A stretch of 64,000 nt of DNA, taken from contig NZ_BQHR01000014.1 of NCBI RefSeq assembly GCF_021601625.1, forward strand, positions 62,001-126,000, written 5' to 3'. The DNA is from Pseudomonas paraglycinae (lineage in GTDB: Bacteria; Pseudomonadota; Gammaproteobacteria; Pseudomonadales; Pseudomonadaceae). This document shows, piece after piece, positions 20,784-30,049 of this stretch. The translations under genes were made by a program, and so were the position numbers. Under the pieces are notes generated by a model. The model was not told where the DNA came from, made no database searches, and saw only the letters and a list, made by a program, of their open reading frames with translations. The first letter of the stretch is position 1; every line of letters begins with the position of its first letter.

Positions 20784-21467
20784 ATGCGAATTCTATTGGT
20801 CGAAGACAACCGCGATATCCTGGCCAATCTGGCCGATTACCTGGGGCTCAAAGGCTATACCGTCGATTGCGCCCAGGACGGTCTGTCGGGCCTGCATCTG
20901 GCCGCCACCGAGCATTACGACCTGATCGTGCTCGACATCATGCTGCCAGGCATCGACGGCTACACCCTGTGCAAGCGCCTGCGCGAAGACGCCCGTCGCG
21001 ATACGCCAGTAATCATGCTCACCGCTCGCGATCAGCTCGATGACCGCTTGCAGGGCTTCAAGTCCGGAGCCGACGATTATCTGGTCAAGCCGTTCGCGCT
21101 GTCGGAACTGGCGGCGCGGGTCGAAGCGGTGATGCGTCGCACCCAGGGCGGCGGTCGTCGGGCCCTGCAGGTCGGCGATCTGAGCTACGACCTCGATACC
21201 CTAGAAGTGACCCGCGAAGGCAAACTGCTCAAGCTCAATCCGGTCGGCCTCAAACTGCTGGCGGTGCTGATGCAAAAGAGCCCGCATGTTTTGCGTCGGG
21301 AAATTCTCGAAGAAGCGCTGTGGGGCGATGACTGTCCGGACAGCGACAGCCTGCGCAGCCATGTCCACCAATTGCGCCAGGTGATCGACAAACCATTCGC
21401 CAAGCCACTGCTGCACACCGTGCACGGCGTGGGTTACCGCCTGGCCGAGGGCCGCGATGGAGTTTAA
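20784..21467 (+). CDS. colR: response regulator ColR
   Basis: The 227-residue OmpR-family regulator has a receiver domain with phospho-acceptor D51 (VLDIMLPGIDGY) and a C-terminal winged helix ending in HTVHGVGYRL. With ColS it controls outer-membrane and lipid A maintenance and metal tolerance in pseudomonads. AGGAGG precedes ATG 20784. The 3' end overlaps colS by 11 bases. Confidence 0.93.
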   Translation: MRILLVEDNRDILANLADYLGLKGYTVDCAQDGLSGLHLAATEHYDLIVLDIMLPGIDGYTLCKRLREDARRDTPVIMLTARDQLDDRLQGFKSGADDYLVKPFALSELAARVEAVMRRTQGGGRRALQVGDLSYDLDTLEVTREGKLLKLNPVGLKLLAVLMQKSPHVLRREILEEALWGDDCPDSDSLRSHVHQLRQVIDKPFAKPLLHTVHGVGYRLAEGRDGV

Positions 21468-22731
21468 GCAAAGCCTTGCCCAGCGGATCATCATCGCCTT
21501 TGCGCTGATGAGTGCGCTGGTGGCCGGGGCGTTTGCCATGGGCATCGTCGCGACCGTGCACCTGGTCGAGGAAAAACTGATTTCCGCCGGGTTGGGCGGG
21601 GATCTGCAACGCCTGCTGCTGATGGACAACGTCTCGGACTGGAGCCATCGGCCGGAGCCGGATCAACTGTTCTACTTCAGCGGCGGGCCGGGCGACTTCG
21701 AGCTGCCCAAGGACCTGCGACACCTGGATTCGGGGTTCCATGAAGTCTTTCGCGAGCAGCTGTCGTACCACGCGATGGTCGAGGTGGTCGACGGTCGCCG
21801 CTACGTGCTGCTGCAGGATCAAAGCGATTTTGAAGAACGCGAGCGCGTGCTGTTCGCCGTGGTGCTGGTGGGCTTCGTGCTCAGTCTGGCGCTGGCGGTG
21901 TTCCTTGGCTGGGTGCTGGCGCGCAAAGTGATGGCCCCGGTGGTGCGTCTTGCCCGCCAGGTGCGCCATCGCGACCAGTTGCTCGGGCTGGCACCTCCAC
22001 TGGCGCCGGACTATGCGGCTGACGAGGTGGGCGAACTGGCAGTGGCGTTCGATGCCACGCTTGGGCGCCTGCGTCAGGCGCTGACGCGGGAGCGCCTGTT
22101 CACCAGCGACGTCAGCCACGAATTGCGTACACCGCTGATGGTATTGGCCAGCTCCTGTGAACTGCTGCTGGAAAATCCGGGCATCGATCAGCGCGGCAAG
22201 GCCCAGGTTCAGCGCATTGCGCGGGCCAGTGAAGAGATGCGTGAGCTGGTGCAGACCTTCCTGATGCTCGCTCGCGCCCAGCGTGAAGACGCAGGCGCGG
22301 CGCCCCAGCATAACCTCTCGCAAGTGGCCGACAGTTTGCTTTGCCTGTGGCGAGAACCCATCGAATCCAAGGGCTTGCAGCTGATTTTCGAGCCGGGCAA
22401 TCCGCCCGACACCTGTTATAACGCGACGCTGCTCAATGCGGTGATGGGCAACTTGCTGCGCAATGCCTTGCACTACACCGAGCAGGGGTTCATTCGCCTG
22501 ACGCTCAACGAGAACGGTTTCGTGGTCGAGGATTCGGGCGTAGGCATTCCCGAGGAAAAACGCGAGGCGATGTTCCAGCCTTTTGTACGCGGAAACGAAA
22601 AACGCGGCGAAGGGCTGGGGTTGGGTCTTTCACTGGTTCAACGCATCTGCGAGAACCAGGGCTGGAGCGTCACGTTGAGCACGATGGAGCCCAATGGCTG
22701 CCGTTTCGAGGTCGATCTGGGCAAGCGCTGA
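21457..22731 (+). CDS. colS: sensor histidine kinase ColS
   Basis: The 424-residue inner-membrane kinase has two membrane helices (about 12-32 and 132-152) enclosing a periplasmic sensor. A HAMP region, phospho-acceptor H221 (SDVSHELRTPL) and an HATPase domain follow. All residues I know to matter for Fe(III)/Zn(II) sensing in P. putida ColS occur at identical positions: H35, E38, D57, E96, H105, E126 and E129 (the ExxE motif). It should therefore sense excess iron or zinc. Confidence 0.94.
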   Translation: MEFKQSLAQRIIIAFALMSALVAGAFAMGIVATVHLVEEKLISAGLGGDLQRLLLMDNVSDWSHRPEPDQLFYFSGGPGDFELPKDLRHLDSGFHEVFREQLSYHAMVEVVDGRRYVLLQDQSDFEERERVLFAVVLVGFVLSLALAVFLGWVLARKVMAPVVRLARQVRHRDQLLGLAPPLAPDYAADEVGELAVAFDATLGRLRQALTRERLFTSDVSHELRTPLMVLASSCELLLENPGIDQRGKAQVQRIARASEEMRELVQTFLMLARAQREDAGAAPQHNLSQVADSLLCLWREPIESKGLQLIFEPGNPPDTCYNATLLNAVMGNLLRNALHYTEQGFIRLTLNENGFVVEDSGVGIPEEKREAMFQPFVRGNEKRGEGLGLGLSLVQRICENQGWSVTLSTMEPNGCRFEVDLGKR

Positions 22732-22808
22732 AGATCAGCCGGTCGACGAGGGTACTCCCGCCAACCTGTCTAATTCCTGTATAACCTTGAAATAGATTGC
22801 CGATTTAC

Positions 22809-22824
22809 ATGACGTTTTTTTCAC
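22809..22824 (+). promoter_or_regulatory. ColR box upstream of methyltransferase-inaA operon
   Basis: ATGACGTTTTTTTCAC matches YYNASNNYTTTTTCAC at 12 of 13 constrained positions; only the first base differs. It ends 69 bases before the methyltransferase start. Confidence 0.8.
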
Positions 22825-22893
22825 AAAGGGATGACCTGACGCTGACACGCCGCTGCTTAAGGTGGCGTCATCAGTAATTCAGGAGTCCTGGTG

Positions 22894-23562
22894 ATGGCCG
22901 GCCCGATCAAGCTCGATTTTTCCGAAAAGTACGACGATAAACATGCGCAGAAATACCTGCGCAAGCACCAGGACGGTCTGGGACGTCGTTTGTCCAACTG
23001 GCGGGATCAGCAGATGGCCCGCAAGGCGCTGACCCTGGTCGGTGAGCCGGGGCTGGTACTCGACCTGCCGTGCGGTGCGGGGCGTTTCTGGCCGATGCTC
23101 GCGGAAAAACCCAACCGGGTGATCATCGGTGCGGACAATTCCGAGTCGATGATCAAGACCGCCATGCAGGCACAACCGGCGGATGTGGTGAAACGGGTAC
23201 AACCCTTGCACACATCTGCGTTCGACATTGCCTTGCCCGATAACGCCGTCGACAGCATTTTTTGCATGCGACTGCTGCATCACATCGGCGAAGCCGAGCA
23301 CCGCCGGGCGATTCTGCGCGAATTCGAGCGCGTCACTCGCGACAGCGTGATCATTTCGCTGTGGGTCGACGGCAATTTCAAGTCCTGGAAACGCAAGCGC
23401 GCCGAGCGCACGCGTGGGCAGGAAGGTTACCAGAACCGGTTTGTGTTACCGGCCGCTACAGTTGAAAAGGAATTTGAAGACGCGGGGTTCCGGATCCAGG
23501 AACAACTGGACTTTATTCCGCTCTATGCCATGTGGCGAGTCTACGTATTACGCAAGAGGTAA
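22894..23562 (+). CDS. SAM-dependent methyltransferase in the ColR regulon
   Basis: The 222-residue class I methyltransferase has SAM motif I LVLDLPCGAGRF and the post-motif CMRLLHHIGEAEHR. The target is unknown. GGAG precedes the ATG; a GTG immediately before it is possible. A ColR box lies upstream, and inaA begins four bases after its stop. The P. putida homologue (PP0903) belongs to the ColR regulon. The linkage with a lipopolysaccharide-kinase-like gene suggests that envelope lipid or LPS is modified. Confidence 0.86.
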   Translation: MAGPIKLDFSEKYDDKHAQKYLRKHQDGLGRRLSNWRDQQMARKALTLVGEPGLVLDLPCGAGRFWPMLAEKPNRVIIGADNSESMIKTAMQAQPADVVKRVQPLHTSAFDIALPDNAVDSIFCMRLLHHIGEAEHRRAILREFERVTRDSVIISLWVDGNFKSWKRKRAERTRGQEGYQNRFVLPAATVEKEFEDAGFRIQEQLDFIPLYAMWRVYVLRKR

Positions 23563-23566
23563 CAGG

Positions 23567-24280
23567 ATGGCAGTGCAATTTGCAGCAGAAGCGGAAGTCG
23601 CTCCCGAGGATCGCTTCGACTACTACTGGAACCAGCGTGGCGAATGGGTCGAGGAACCCAATGTACGCCGGGGTGGCGAAAGTGGTGTGCAACGGATCAT
23701 GGGACGTGACGGCCAGCTGCTGTATGCCAAACGCCAGACCGGACATATCTATCGCAGCTGGCTGCACCCGTTCGGACGGCCGACCGTGTTGCGCGAGCTC
23801 GATGCGCTGACGGGCGTTGCCAAGATCGGCGTTCGAGTCCCCGAAATCGTGTTCTGCGGTGCCCAGCCCGATTCGCAATTCAAATGGCGAGCGCTGTTGG
23901 TGACCAAATCCCTCGATGGCTTTCAGGAGCTTGAGCATTGGGAAGCCGGCGGCGGTCGCGAGCAATATGGCGAAGCTGTCTATGAGCGCGTGCTCAAGGA
24001 CCTCGCCGAAAACCTCGCGCGCATGCACAAGGGCCGTTGGCAGCACAGCTGCATCTACATCAAGCACGTATTTGTGCGGGTGACGGGCGAAGGTGAATCG
24101 GTCAAGGTCGAAGTCGCCCTGATCGATCTGGAAAAGTGCCGTCAGCGATTGACCGCTTATCGCGCAGCCGCCCATGACATGAAGCAATTGCGTCGCCACT
24201 CGTCGTTCAGCGCAACGGACTGGAAAAAACTCGTCTACTTTTATGAGACGGCGTTTGGCAGCGCTATCAAAGGTTTATAG
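23567..24280 (+). CDS. inaA: InaA-like lipopolysaccharide kinase family protein
   Basis: The 237-residue protein belongs to the Kdo/WaaP kinase family. The kinase fold shows YAKRQTGHIYRSW (ATP-site lysine region), ENLARMHKGRW, and LIDLEKCRQRLT in place of the DFG region. It may phosphorylate LPS core sugar, but InaA substrates are not established. AACAGG precedes ATG 23567. It lies between the methyltransferase and a small exported protein. Confidence 0.88.
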   Translation: MAVQFAAEAEVAPEDRFDYYWNQRGEWVEEPNVRRGGESGVQRIMGRDGQLLYAKRQTGHIYRSWLHPFGRPTVLRELDALTGVAKIGVRVPEIVFCGAQPDSQFKWRALLVTKSLDGFQELEHWEAGGGREQYGEAVYERVLKDLAENLARMHKGRWQHSCIYIKHVFVRVTGEGESVKVEVALIDLEKCRQRLTAYRAAAHDMKQLRRHSSFSATDWKKLVYFYETAFGSAIKGL

Positions 24281-24282
24281 CG

Positions 24283-24510
24283 ATGAAACTAGAAATTGCA
24301 CGAGGTTTGTTTCTGGTAGGAGCCTTGGCAGTTGCATCATTGGCGGTGGCGGCCTGGGAACAGCCACGCATGCAGGTGATCGGTGCCTCGGCGAGCGATC
24401 CGCATTGCCCGATGCCACGGGTGGCGAAAGCCGCCGTGGCCACCCAGCCGGACCATGATCTGTTGCTGTTCATGTTCGGACTCTCTCAAGGAATGAGGCC
24501 GCAGAGTTGA
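24283..24510 (+). CDS. small exported protein in the ColR operon
   Basis: The 75-residue protein has a signal peptide (GLFLVGALAVASLAVAAW) and a short mature part with one cysteine (DPHCPMP). It begins two bases after the inaA stop, so it is probably the third gene of this operon (P. putida PP0905 position). No domain is recognised. Confidence 0.65.
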   Translation: MKLEIARGLFLVGALAVASLAVAAWEQPRMQVIGASASDPHCPMPRVAKAAVATQPDHDLLLFMFGLSQGMRPQS

Positions 24511-24540
24511 ATCGATTGAAATCTCTTTCTAGAAGAGCCA

Positions 24541-24569
24541 AAGGCCTCGCTGATGCGAGGCCTTTTTTA
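24541..24569 (+). terminator. terminator of the inaA operon
   Basis: AAGGCCTCGC - TGAT - GCGAGGCCTT is followed by five T, 30 bases after the last gene. It also lies beyond the mexW stop on the other strand. Confidence 0.85.
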
Positions 24570-24594
24570 TTTCGTCATGGCTTTTTTTACTGCG

Positions 24595-27500
24595 TCATGC
24601 CTTGGGATCGGGTTTCGCCAGCACGGTGTAAACGCACGGCAGGACAAACAGCGTGAACAACGTCCCGATCGACATCCCGGTGGCAATCACCGTCCCGATG
24701 TCGAAACGGCTGACCGCACCGGCGCCGGTGGCCACGATCAGCGGCACCATGCCGAAGACCATCGCCGCCGTGGTCATCAACACCGGGCGCAGGCGAATCG
24801 CTGCCGCTTCCTCCACTGCCTCGCGGGGTGTCAGGCCCTTCTCCTTGCGTAACTGGTTGGCGAACTCGACGATCAGGATCCCGTGCTTGCTGATCAGCCC
24901 GATCAGCGTCACCAGCCCGACCTGGGTGTAGATGTTCATGCTCGACCAGCCGAGGAACAGCGGAATCAGCGCCCCGCAGATCGACAACGGCACGGTCACC
25001 AGAATCACGAATGGGTCGCGGAAGCTTTCGAACTGCGCCGCCAGCACCAGGAAAATGATCGCCAATGCCAGGGCGAAGGTCACCCACAGCGCGCTGCCTT
25101 CCTGGACGAACTGGCGGGAGGCGCCGCCGTAATCGAAGGCAAACCCGGCCGGGGCCTCTTCCCGGGCGATCTGCAACACGCTGTCGATGGCTTCGCCCAT
25201 GCTCACCAGCGGGAACCCGGACAGCTTGGCCGCGTTGAGTTGCTGGAACTGGTTGAGCTGTCGCGGTCGTGCGCGGTCGGTCACCGTAATCAGGGTCGAC
25301 AGCGGCAGCAGTTCGCCCTGGGTATTTTTCACGTAGTAATTGTTCAGCCAGTCCGGGTTGTCGCGGTAGGCCCGTTCGACCTGGGCGATGACCTTGTAGC
25401 TGCGGCCTTCGATGGTGAACCGGTTGATCTCGGCTTCGCCGAGCAAGGTTGCGAGGGTGCCGCCCAGATCCTGCATCGACACGCCCATCTGCGCAGCCTT
25501 GGCGCGGTCGATGTCGACCACCACTTCGGGTTTGTCGAAAGCCAGGTCGAGGTCGACGAAGGCGAACTTGCCCGATTCCATGGCGCGCTTCTTGATCCGG
25601 TCGGCCACTTGCAGCAACAGCTCGTAGTCGTTGGCGGTGTTGATCACGAACTCGAACGGCAGGCCTTCACCGGTGCCAGGCAGGGACGGCAGGTTGAAGC
25701 CGAAGATCTGCAGGCCCGGAATGCCCTCGAGTCTGCCTTGTACCTCGGGGAGGATTTCCATTTGCGTGCGACTGCGCTCGTTCCATGGTTTGAGCAGGAA
25801 ACCGCCGATGCCGCTCTGCACCCCGTTGTAGCCGTTGATCTGGAACGAGGAGTAGTACTCCGGAAACTCCTTGAAGATCTTGATGAACTCGTCGGTGTAG
25901 GTGTTCAGGTAATCGAGGTTGGTCGGTTGCGGGGCGTTGGCCATCATGAAGATGATGCCCTGATCCTCGTCCGGTGCCAGTTCCGATTTGGTGAACTTGA
26001 GCAGCACCGGAATCAGGCACAGCACGATCACCGCGAACACCAGCACCACCGGCCGGGTATTGAGCGTGCCGTGCAGCATGCTCTGATAGCGACGCTTGAG
26101 GCTGTCGAAAATCCGGTCGAGGCGGTGGGCCAGGCCCGTGGGATTTTCGTCATGGCGCAGCAGCATGGCGCACATCATCGGCGACAGGGTCAGGGCGACG
26201 ACGCCGGAAATCACCACCGCCCCGGCCAGGGTCAACGCAAACTCCTTGAACAGTGCCCCCGTCAGTCCGGTGAGAAAACCGATCGGTGCATACACCGCCG
26301 CCAAGGTGATGGTCATCGACACCACCGGCATGGCGATTTCCCGTGCGCCCTCGAGCGCGGCGTCCAGCGGTGTCTTGCCTTCCTCGATGTGTCGGTGGAT
26401 GTTTTCCACCACCACAATCGCGTCGTCCACCACCAGCCCGATGGCCAGCACCATCGCCAGCAGGGTCAGCAGGTTGATCGAGTAGCCCATCATCTGCATG
26501 AAGAACATCACGCCGATCATCGACAGCGGAATGGTCACCACCGGAATGACCACTGAACGCAGGGCACCGAGGAACAGGAACACCACCACGATCACGATCA
26601 GCACCGCCTCGAACAGGGTTTTCACCACTTCGTCGATGGAGGCCTGGATGAACAGCGTGGCGTCGTAGGCGATCTCGCTCTTGAGGTTGGGCGGCAGCTG
26701 GGCTTCCAGCTCCGGCATGATCTTGCGCACTTCCTTGATCACTTCCAGCGGGTTGGCCCCGGGTGTGGCCTTGATCCCGATATACACCGAAGGCGTGCCG
26801 CCGAACGAACTGATCGAGTTGTAGTTTTCCGCGCCCATTTCGACCCGTGCCACATCGCTGAGCAGCACCCGGCTGTCACCGCTGACCTTGAGCGGGATCT
26901 TGCCGAAGGCTTCGGCGGACTTCAGTTCGGTGTTGGCGTTGATGCTGGTGACCACGTACTCGCCTTTCACTTCGCCAGCGGCGGAGAGAAAGTTGTACTG
27001 GCGCACCGCGTTGGTCACGTCGCTGGCGCTGAGGCCGAAGCCGGCGAGTTTCACCGGGTCGATCCACAGGCGCATGGCGAACACCTGGTTGCCGAGAATC
27101 TCTGCCTCGGCCATGCCCGGCAGGGTCGCCAGTTTCGGCTGGATCACCCGTGAGAGGTAGTCGGTGATCTGCGGGTTGTTCAGCTCCTTGCTGAAGAAGC
27201 TGATGTACATCAGCGCCGAGGCGTCGGCGGCTTCCTTGCTCAGCACCGGATCTTCGGCGTCCTGAGGCAACTTGTTCTTCACCTCGTTGGCCTTGGCCAG
27301 CAGTTCGGTGAACAAGCGGTCGCTGTTGGAGCCGATGCGCGCGTAGATCGAAATCACCGAGAAGTTCTGGCGACTGACCGAAGTCATGTAGTCGATGCCC
27401 TCGGCGCTGGCCAGGCTCTGTTGCATCGGCTGGGTGATGTAGCCCTGGATGGTTTCGGCGTTGGCCCCGGGGTACGCGGTGGTCACCGTGATCAGGGCGT

Positions 27501-27624
27501 TTTCCATTTGCGGGTACTGGCGCAGCGGCAGCTTGCTCCAGGCCTGGAAGCCCAGCAGCACAATCAGCAGGCTGACCACGGTGGCGAGCACCGGGCGGCG
27601 GATGAACGGATCGGTAAAAGCCAT
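24595..27624 (-). CDS. mexW: RND multidrug efflux permease, MexW-like
   Basis: The 1009-residue inner-membrane pump has about 12 helices and two large periplasmic loops. The proton-relay motif is GLVVDDAIVVVENIHRH in helix 4. The start at MAFTDPFIRRPVLATV is typical of the family and has AAGGA upstream; a 24-residue upstream extension is rejected. Position next to inaA matches MexVW in P. aeruginosa, which exports several antibiotics through OprM. No outer-membrane channel gene is adjacent. Confidence 0.9.
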   Translation of the reverse strand: MAFTDPFIRRPVLATVVSLLIVLLGFQAWSKLPLRQYPQMENALITVTTAYPGANAETIQGYITQPMQQSLASAEGIDYMTSVSRQNFSVISIYARIGSNSDRLFTELLAKANEVKNKLPQDAEDPVLSKEAADASALMYISFFSKELNNPQITDYLSRVIQPKLATLPGMAEAEILGNQVFAMRLWIDPVKLAGFGLSASDVTNAVRQYNFLSAAGEVKGEYVVTSINANTELKSAEAFGKIPLKVSGDSRVLLSDVARVEMGAENYNSISSFGGTPSVYIGIKATPGANPLEVIKEVRKIMPELEAQLPPNLKSEIAYDATLFIQASIDEVVKTLFEAVLIVIVVVFLFLGALRSVVIPVVTIPLSMIGVMFFMQMMGYSINLLTLLAMVLAIGLVVDDAIVVVENIHRHIEEGKTPLDAALEGAREIAMPVVSMTITLAAVYAPIGFLTGLTGALFKEFALTLAGAVVISGVVALTLSPMMCAMLLRHDENPTGLAHRLDRIFDSLKRRYQSMLHGTLNTRPVVLVFAVIVLCLIPVLLKFTKSELAPDEDQGIIFMMANAPQPTNLDYLNTYTDEFIKIFKEFPEYYSSFQINGYNGVQSGIGGFLLKPWNERSRTQMEILPEVQGRLEGIPGLQIFGFNLPSLPGTGEGLPFEFVINTANDYELLLQVADRIKKRAMESGKFAFVDLDLAFDKPEVVVDIDRAKAAQMGVSMQDLGGTLATLLGEAEINRFTIEGRSYKVIAQVERAYRDNPDWLNNYYVKNTQGELLPLSTLITVTDRARPRQLNQFQQLNAAKLSGFPLVSMGEAIDSVLQIAREEAPAGFAFDYGGASRQFVQEGSALWVTFALALAIIFLVLAAQFESFRDPFVILVTVPLSICGALIPLFLGWSSMNIYTQVGLVTLIGLISKHGILIVEFANQLRKEKGLTPREAVEEAAAIRLRPVLMTTAAMVFGMVPLIVATGAGAVSRFDIGTVIATGMSIGTLFTLFVLPCVYTVLAKPDPKA

Positions 27625-27637
27625 GGGGTTTCCTTGA

Positions 27638-28786
27638 TCAGTCGGCGCGGGGCGGACTGTTCTGCTCGCCGAGGGTCTTGTCGTCGCTGATGGCAATGTG
27701 GGCGCCGTTGTCCAGTTTGATCTGGCCGGCCGTCACCACCTGTTCGCCGCTCTGCACGCCCTTGTTGATCATCACCTGACCATCGCGGCGTTCGCCGGTC
27801 TCGACGAACCGACGCTCGGCGATCAGTACCGGTTGGCCCTTGTCGTCTTTTTCGACGGTGCCATCTTCGGCTTTCTTCTGGGTGACCACGTACGTCGAGT
27901 TGCCGTACAGGGTGTAGGTGATCGCACTTTCCGGGACCACGATGTGTTTCTGCGGATCCGGCAGCAGCACTTCGACGCTGGTGAACATGCCCGGCAGCAA
28001 CTTGCCATCGGGGTTGGCCAGGGTGGCGCGCACCAGAATGTTGCGAGTGGTGCTTTCGACGATCGGGTTGATGGCGCTGATGGCGCCGGTGAAATGCTGG
28101 CCGGGATACGCCGCGACCGTGATCTGTACCGGTTGACCGATAGCCAGTTTCGGCACCGATTGTTCGGGCACGTAGAAATCGGCGTAGAGGCTGCTCAGGT
28201 CCTGCAGGGTGGCGATCTTGGTGCCGCTGGCGAGGTAGTCGCCGATGTCGACGAGGCGGATGCCGATGGTGCCGCTGAAGGGCGCGACGATGCGTTTTTT
28301 CGCCAGCGCCGCATTGAGCTGATTGACCGTGGCCTTGTTCTTTTGCAACTGCGCCGAGAGCCGGTCGAATTCGCCTTTGGAGATGGCGCTGCTGCCGACG
28401 AGTTGACTGCCGCGACCGTAATCCAGCTGCGCGAGGCCGAGATCGGCCTTGGCGGTTTCGAGGAAGGCGGCTTCGACGGCGCTGTCCAGTTGTAGCAACG
28501 GCTGGCCGGCCTTGACCTTCTGCCCCGATTCGAACTTCAGCTCGGTGACGGTGCCGGCGTTCTCCAGGCTCAGGTCGACGCCTTGCAGCGCTTTCAGCGT
28601 GCCGACGGTGGGCAGACGCATCTGCCACGGGCGCTCGACGGCGGTGGCCACGGCGACGCTGATCGGCGGCTTCGGTTTGGAAAAGCCCTGGATCATCGTA
28701 TAGATCGAGAAGGCCTTGTAACCGGCGAGAAGCAGAACGATCAGCAGTACAACACCCAACATGATCAGCATGCGGCGACGCAGCAT
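27638..28786 (-). CDS. mexV: RND periplasmic adaptor, MexV-like
   Basis: The 382-residue membrane-fusion protein has an N-terminal membrane anchor (MLIMLGVVLLIVLLLAGY) and a lipoyl half-motif GTVTELKFESGQKVKAGQPL. A helical hairpin and a second lipoyl half (PFSGTIGIRLVDIGDY) follow. It lies 13 bases before mexW and is co-transcribed. ATG 28786 was chosen from the family N terminus. Confidence 0.9.
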   Translation of the reverse strand: MLRRRMLIMLGVVLLIVLLLAGYKAFSIYTMIQGFSKPKPPISVAVATAVERPWQMRLPTVGTLKALQGVDLSLENAGTVTELKFESGQKVKAGQPLLQLDSAVEAAFLETAKADLGLAQLDYGRGSQLVGSSAISKGEFDRLSAQLQKNKATVNQLNAALAKKRIVAPFSGTIGIRLVDIGDYLASGTKIATLQDLSSLYADFYVPEQSVPKLAIGQPVQITVAAYPGQHFTGAISAINPIVESTTRNILVRATLANPDGKLLPGMFTSVEVLLPDPQKHIVVPESAITYTLYGNSTYVVTQKKAEDGTVEKDDKGQPVLIAERRFVETGERRDGQVMINKGVQSGEQVVTAGQIKLDNGAHIAISDDKTLGEQNSPPRAD

Positions 28787-28933
28787 ATTTCCAGTTCCTT
28801 GGAGAAAATCAGGCGAGACAGGCGGGCACATTACCCCGAGTCCGGCAGGGATTCCAACTGCCAGTTTTTACCGGGTATGAGGGGAGGCGATACAAAAAAG
28901 CAGCGCCGCCGACCGAACGGCCGGCGGCGAATT

Positions 28934-30049
28934 TCAGGCCATCAGATGAAGATGGTTGTCCCAGAGCCCTGCGGGCAAATCCAGCGGTTTGGCCAGCAGA
29001 TCGTTCTGACGGCAATCGTAGTAGCGGCAACGTCCCTGACCGGAGGTCACGACAAACCCGTCCTTCACCGCACCGACGCCGGCGCAGTCGGGCAACGGTG
29101 CGTCGAGGCGCACTTCGCCGCTGTCCAGGTCCCAGATGAAGAAGCGGTTGCCGCGCGGTGCGGTCAGTGCCACCAGACGCAGGTCGCTGTGCACGGCGAC
29201 GCTGGCGGTGTAATGACCCATCGACTGCAACTGATGCTCCGGCACCGGGAACGCCACGAAAGGCTGGCCCGGTCGCTTGATCGCCAGCAGCTCCGAGCGC
29301 TCGTGGGAAGGCCCCATGAATTGCTGGCCGGCAACGATGGTGCCGTCGCTGGCGATCCCCAGGTGGCGCACGCTGTTCATCTGCTGGGCGAGGGTTTCCT
29401 TGCTCAGCAGGGTGCCATCGCGCTGCATCAGCACCAGGCTTGGCTCCATGGCGTCGAGGTTCATGTCGACCCGGCTTTCGGCCTCGGTGCGGATCCCGCC
29501 GTTAGCCACCACCAGGGTTTCACCGTCGGGCATCCACGACACCTGATGCGGGCCGAGACCGTGGGTGGAAATCTCGCCGCTGTGCACCAGCCGTTCGCCT
29601 TCGAACTTGTACACCCCGAGCAGTCCACGGCCCGGATCGGTGGTGTCGTTTTCGGTGGCGTACAGGTAGTCGCCGCTGTGGTGGATCACCGCGTGGCCGT
29701 AGAAGTGCCGGTTCGGCTGCGACGTCACGGTTTGCAGCAATGCACCGTTGCGCAGATCGATCAGGTAGCTCTCGGTGCCCGGCCGACGGGCAACGAACAG
29801 CGCGATCGGCAGCGTCGGGTGATTGATGATGTCGTGGCAGCGCTGGCCGACTTCGGTGGCAAACACCTGGGTGCCGTCCAGCCGATAACCGACGGCGTAA
29901 TGCTTGCCATCGGTGTCGTCCCGCGCCGACAACAGCAGCGGGCTTTGGTCCTTGCGTTTGAACAGCGTCCAGCCGCCCAGTGTCACTGCTCCCAGCAGCA
30001 AACTACCTAAAGTCAGAGCCTGGCGTCGCAGCATGGCACGTGCCCTCAT
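28934..30049 (-). CDS. DUF1513 beta-propeller-like exported protein
   Basis: The 371-residue protein has an N-terminal LRRQALTLGSLLLG signal with twin arginines, so Tat export is likely. The repeated segments with Asp/Gly/Trp (such as GHAVIHHSGDYLYATEND and HQVSWMPDGETLVVANG) suggest a propeller fold. The start overlaps the imelysin stop by one base (TGATG), showing translational coupling. It is the last gene of the diheme-imelysin-DUF1513 unit. The function is unknown; iron or haem handling is inferred from its neighbours. Confidence 0.82.
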   Translation of the reverse strand: MRARAMLRRQALTLGSLLLGAVTLGGWTLFKRKDQSPLLLSARDDTDGKHYAVGYRLDGTQVFATEVGQRCHDIINHPTLPIALFVARRPGTESYLIDLRNGALLQTVTSQPNRHFYGHAVIHHSGDYLYATENDTTDPGRGLLGVYKFEGERLVHSGEISTHGLGPHQVSWMPDGETLVVANGGIRTEAESRVDMNLDAMEPSLVLMQRDGTLLSKETLAQQMNSVRHLGIASDGTIVAGQQFMGPSHERSELLAIKRPGQPFVAFPVPEHQLQSMGHYTASVAVHSDLRLVALTAPRGNRFFIWDLDSGEVRLDAPLPDCAGVGAVKDGFVVTSGQGRCRYYDCRQNDLLAKPLDLPAGLWDNHLHLMA

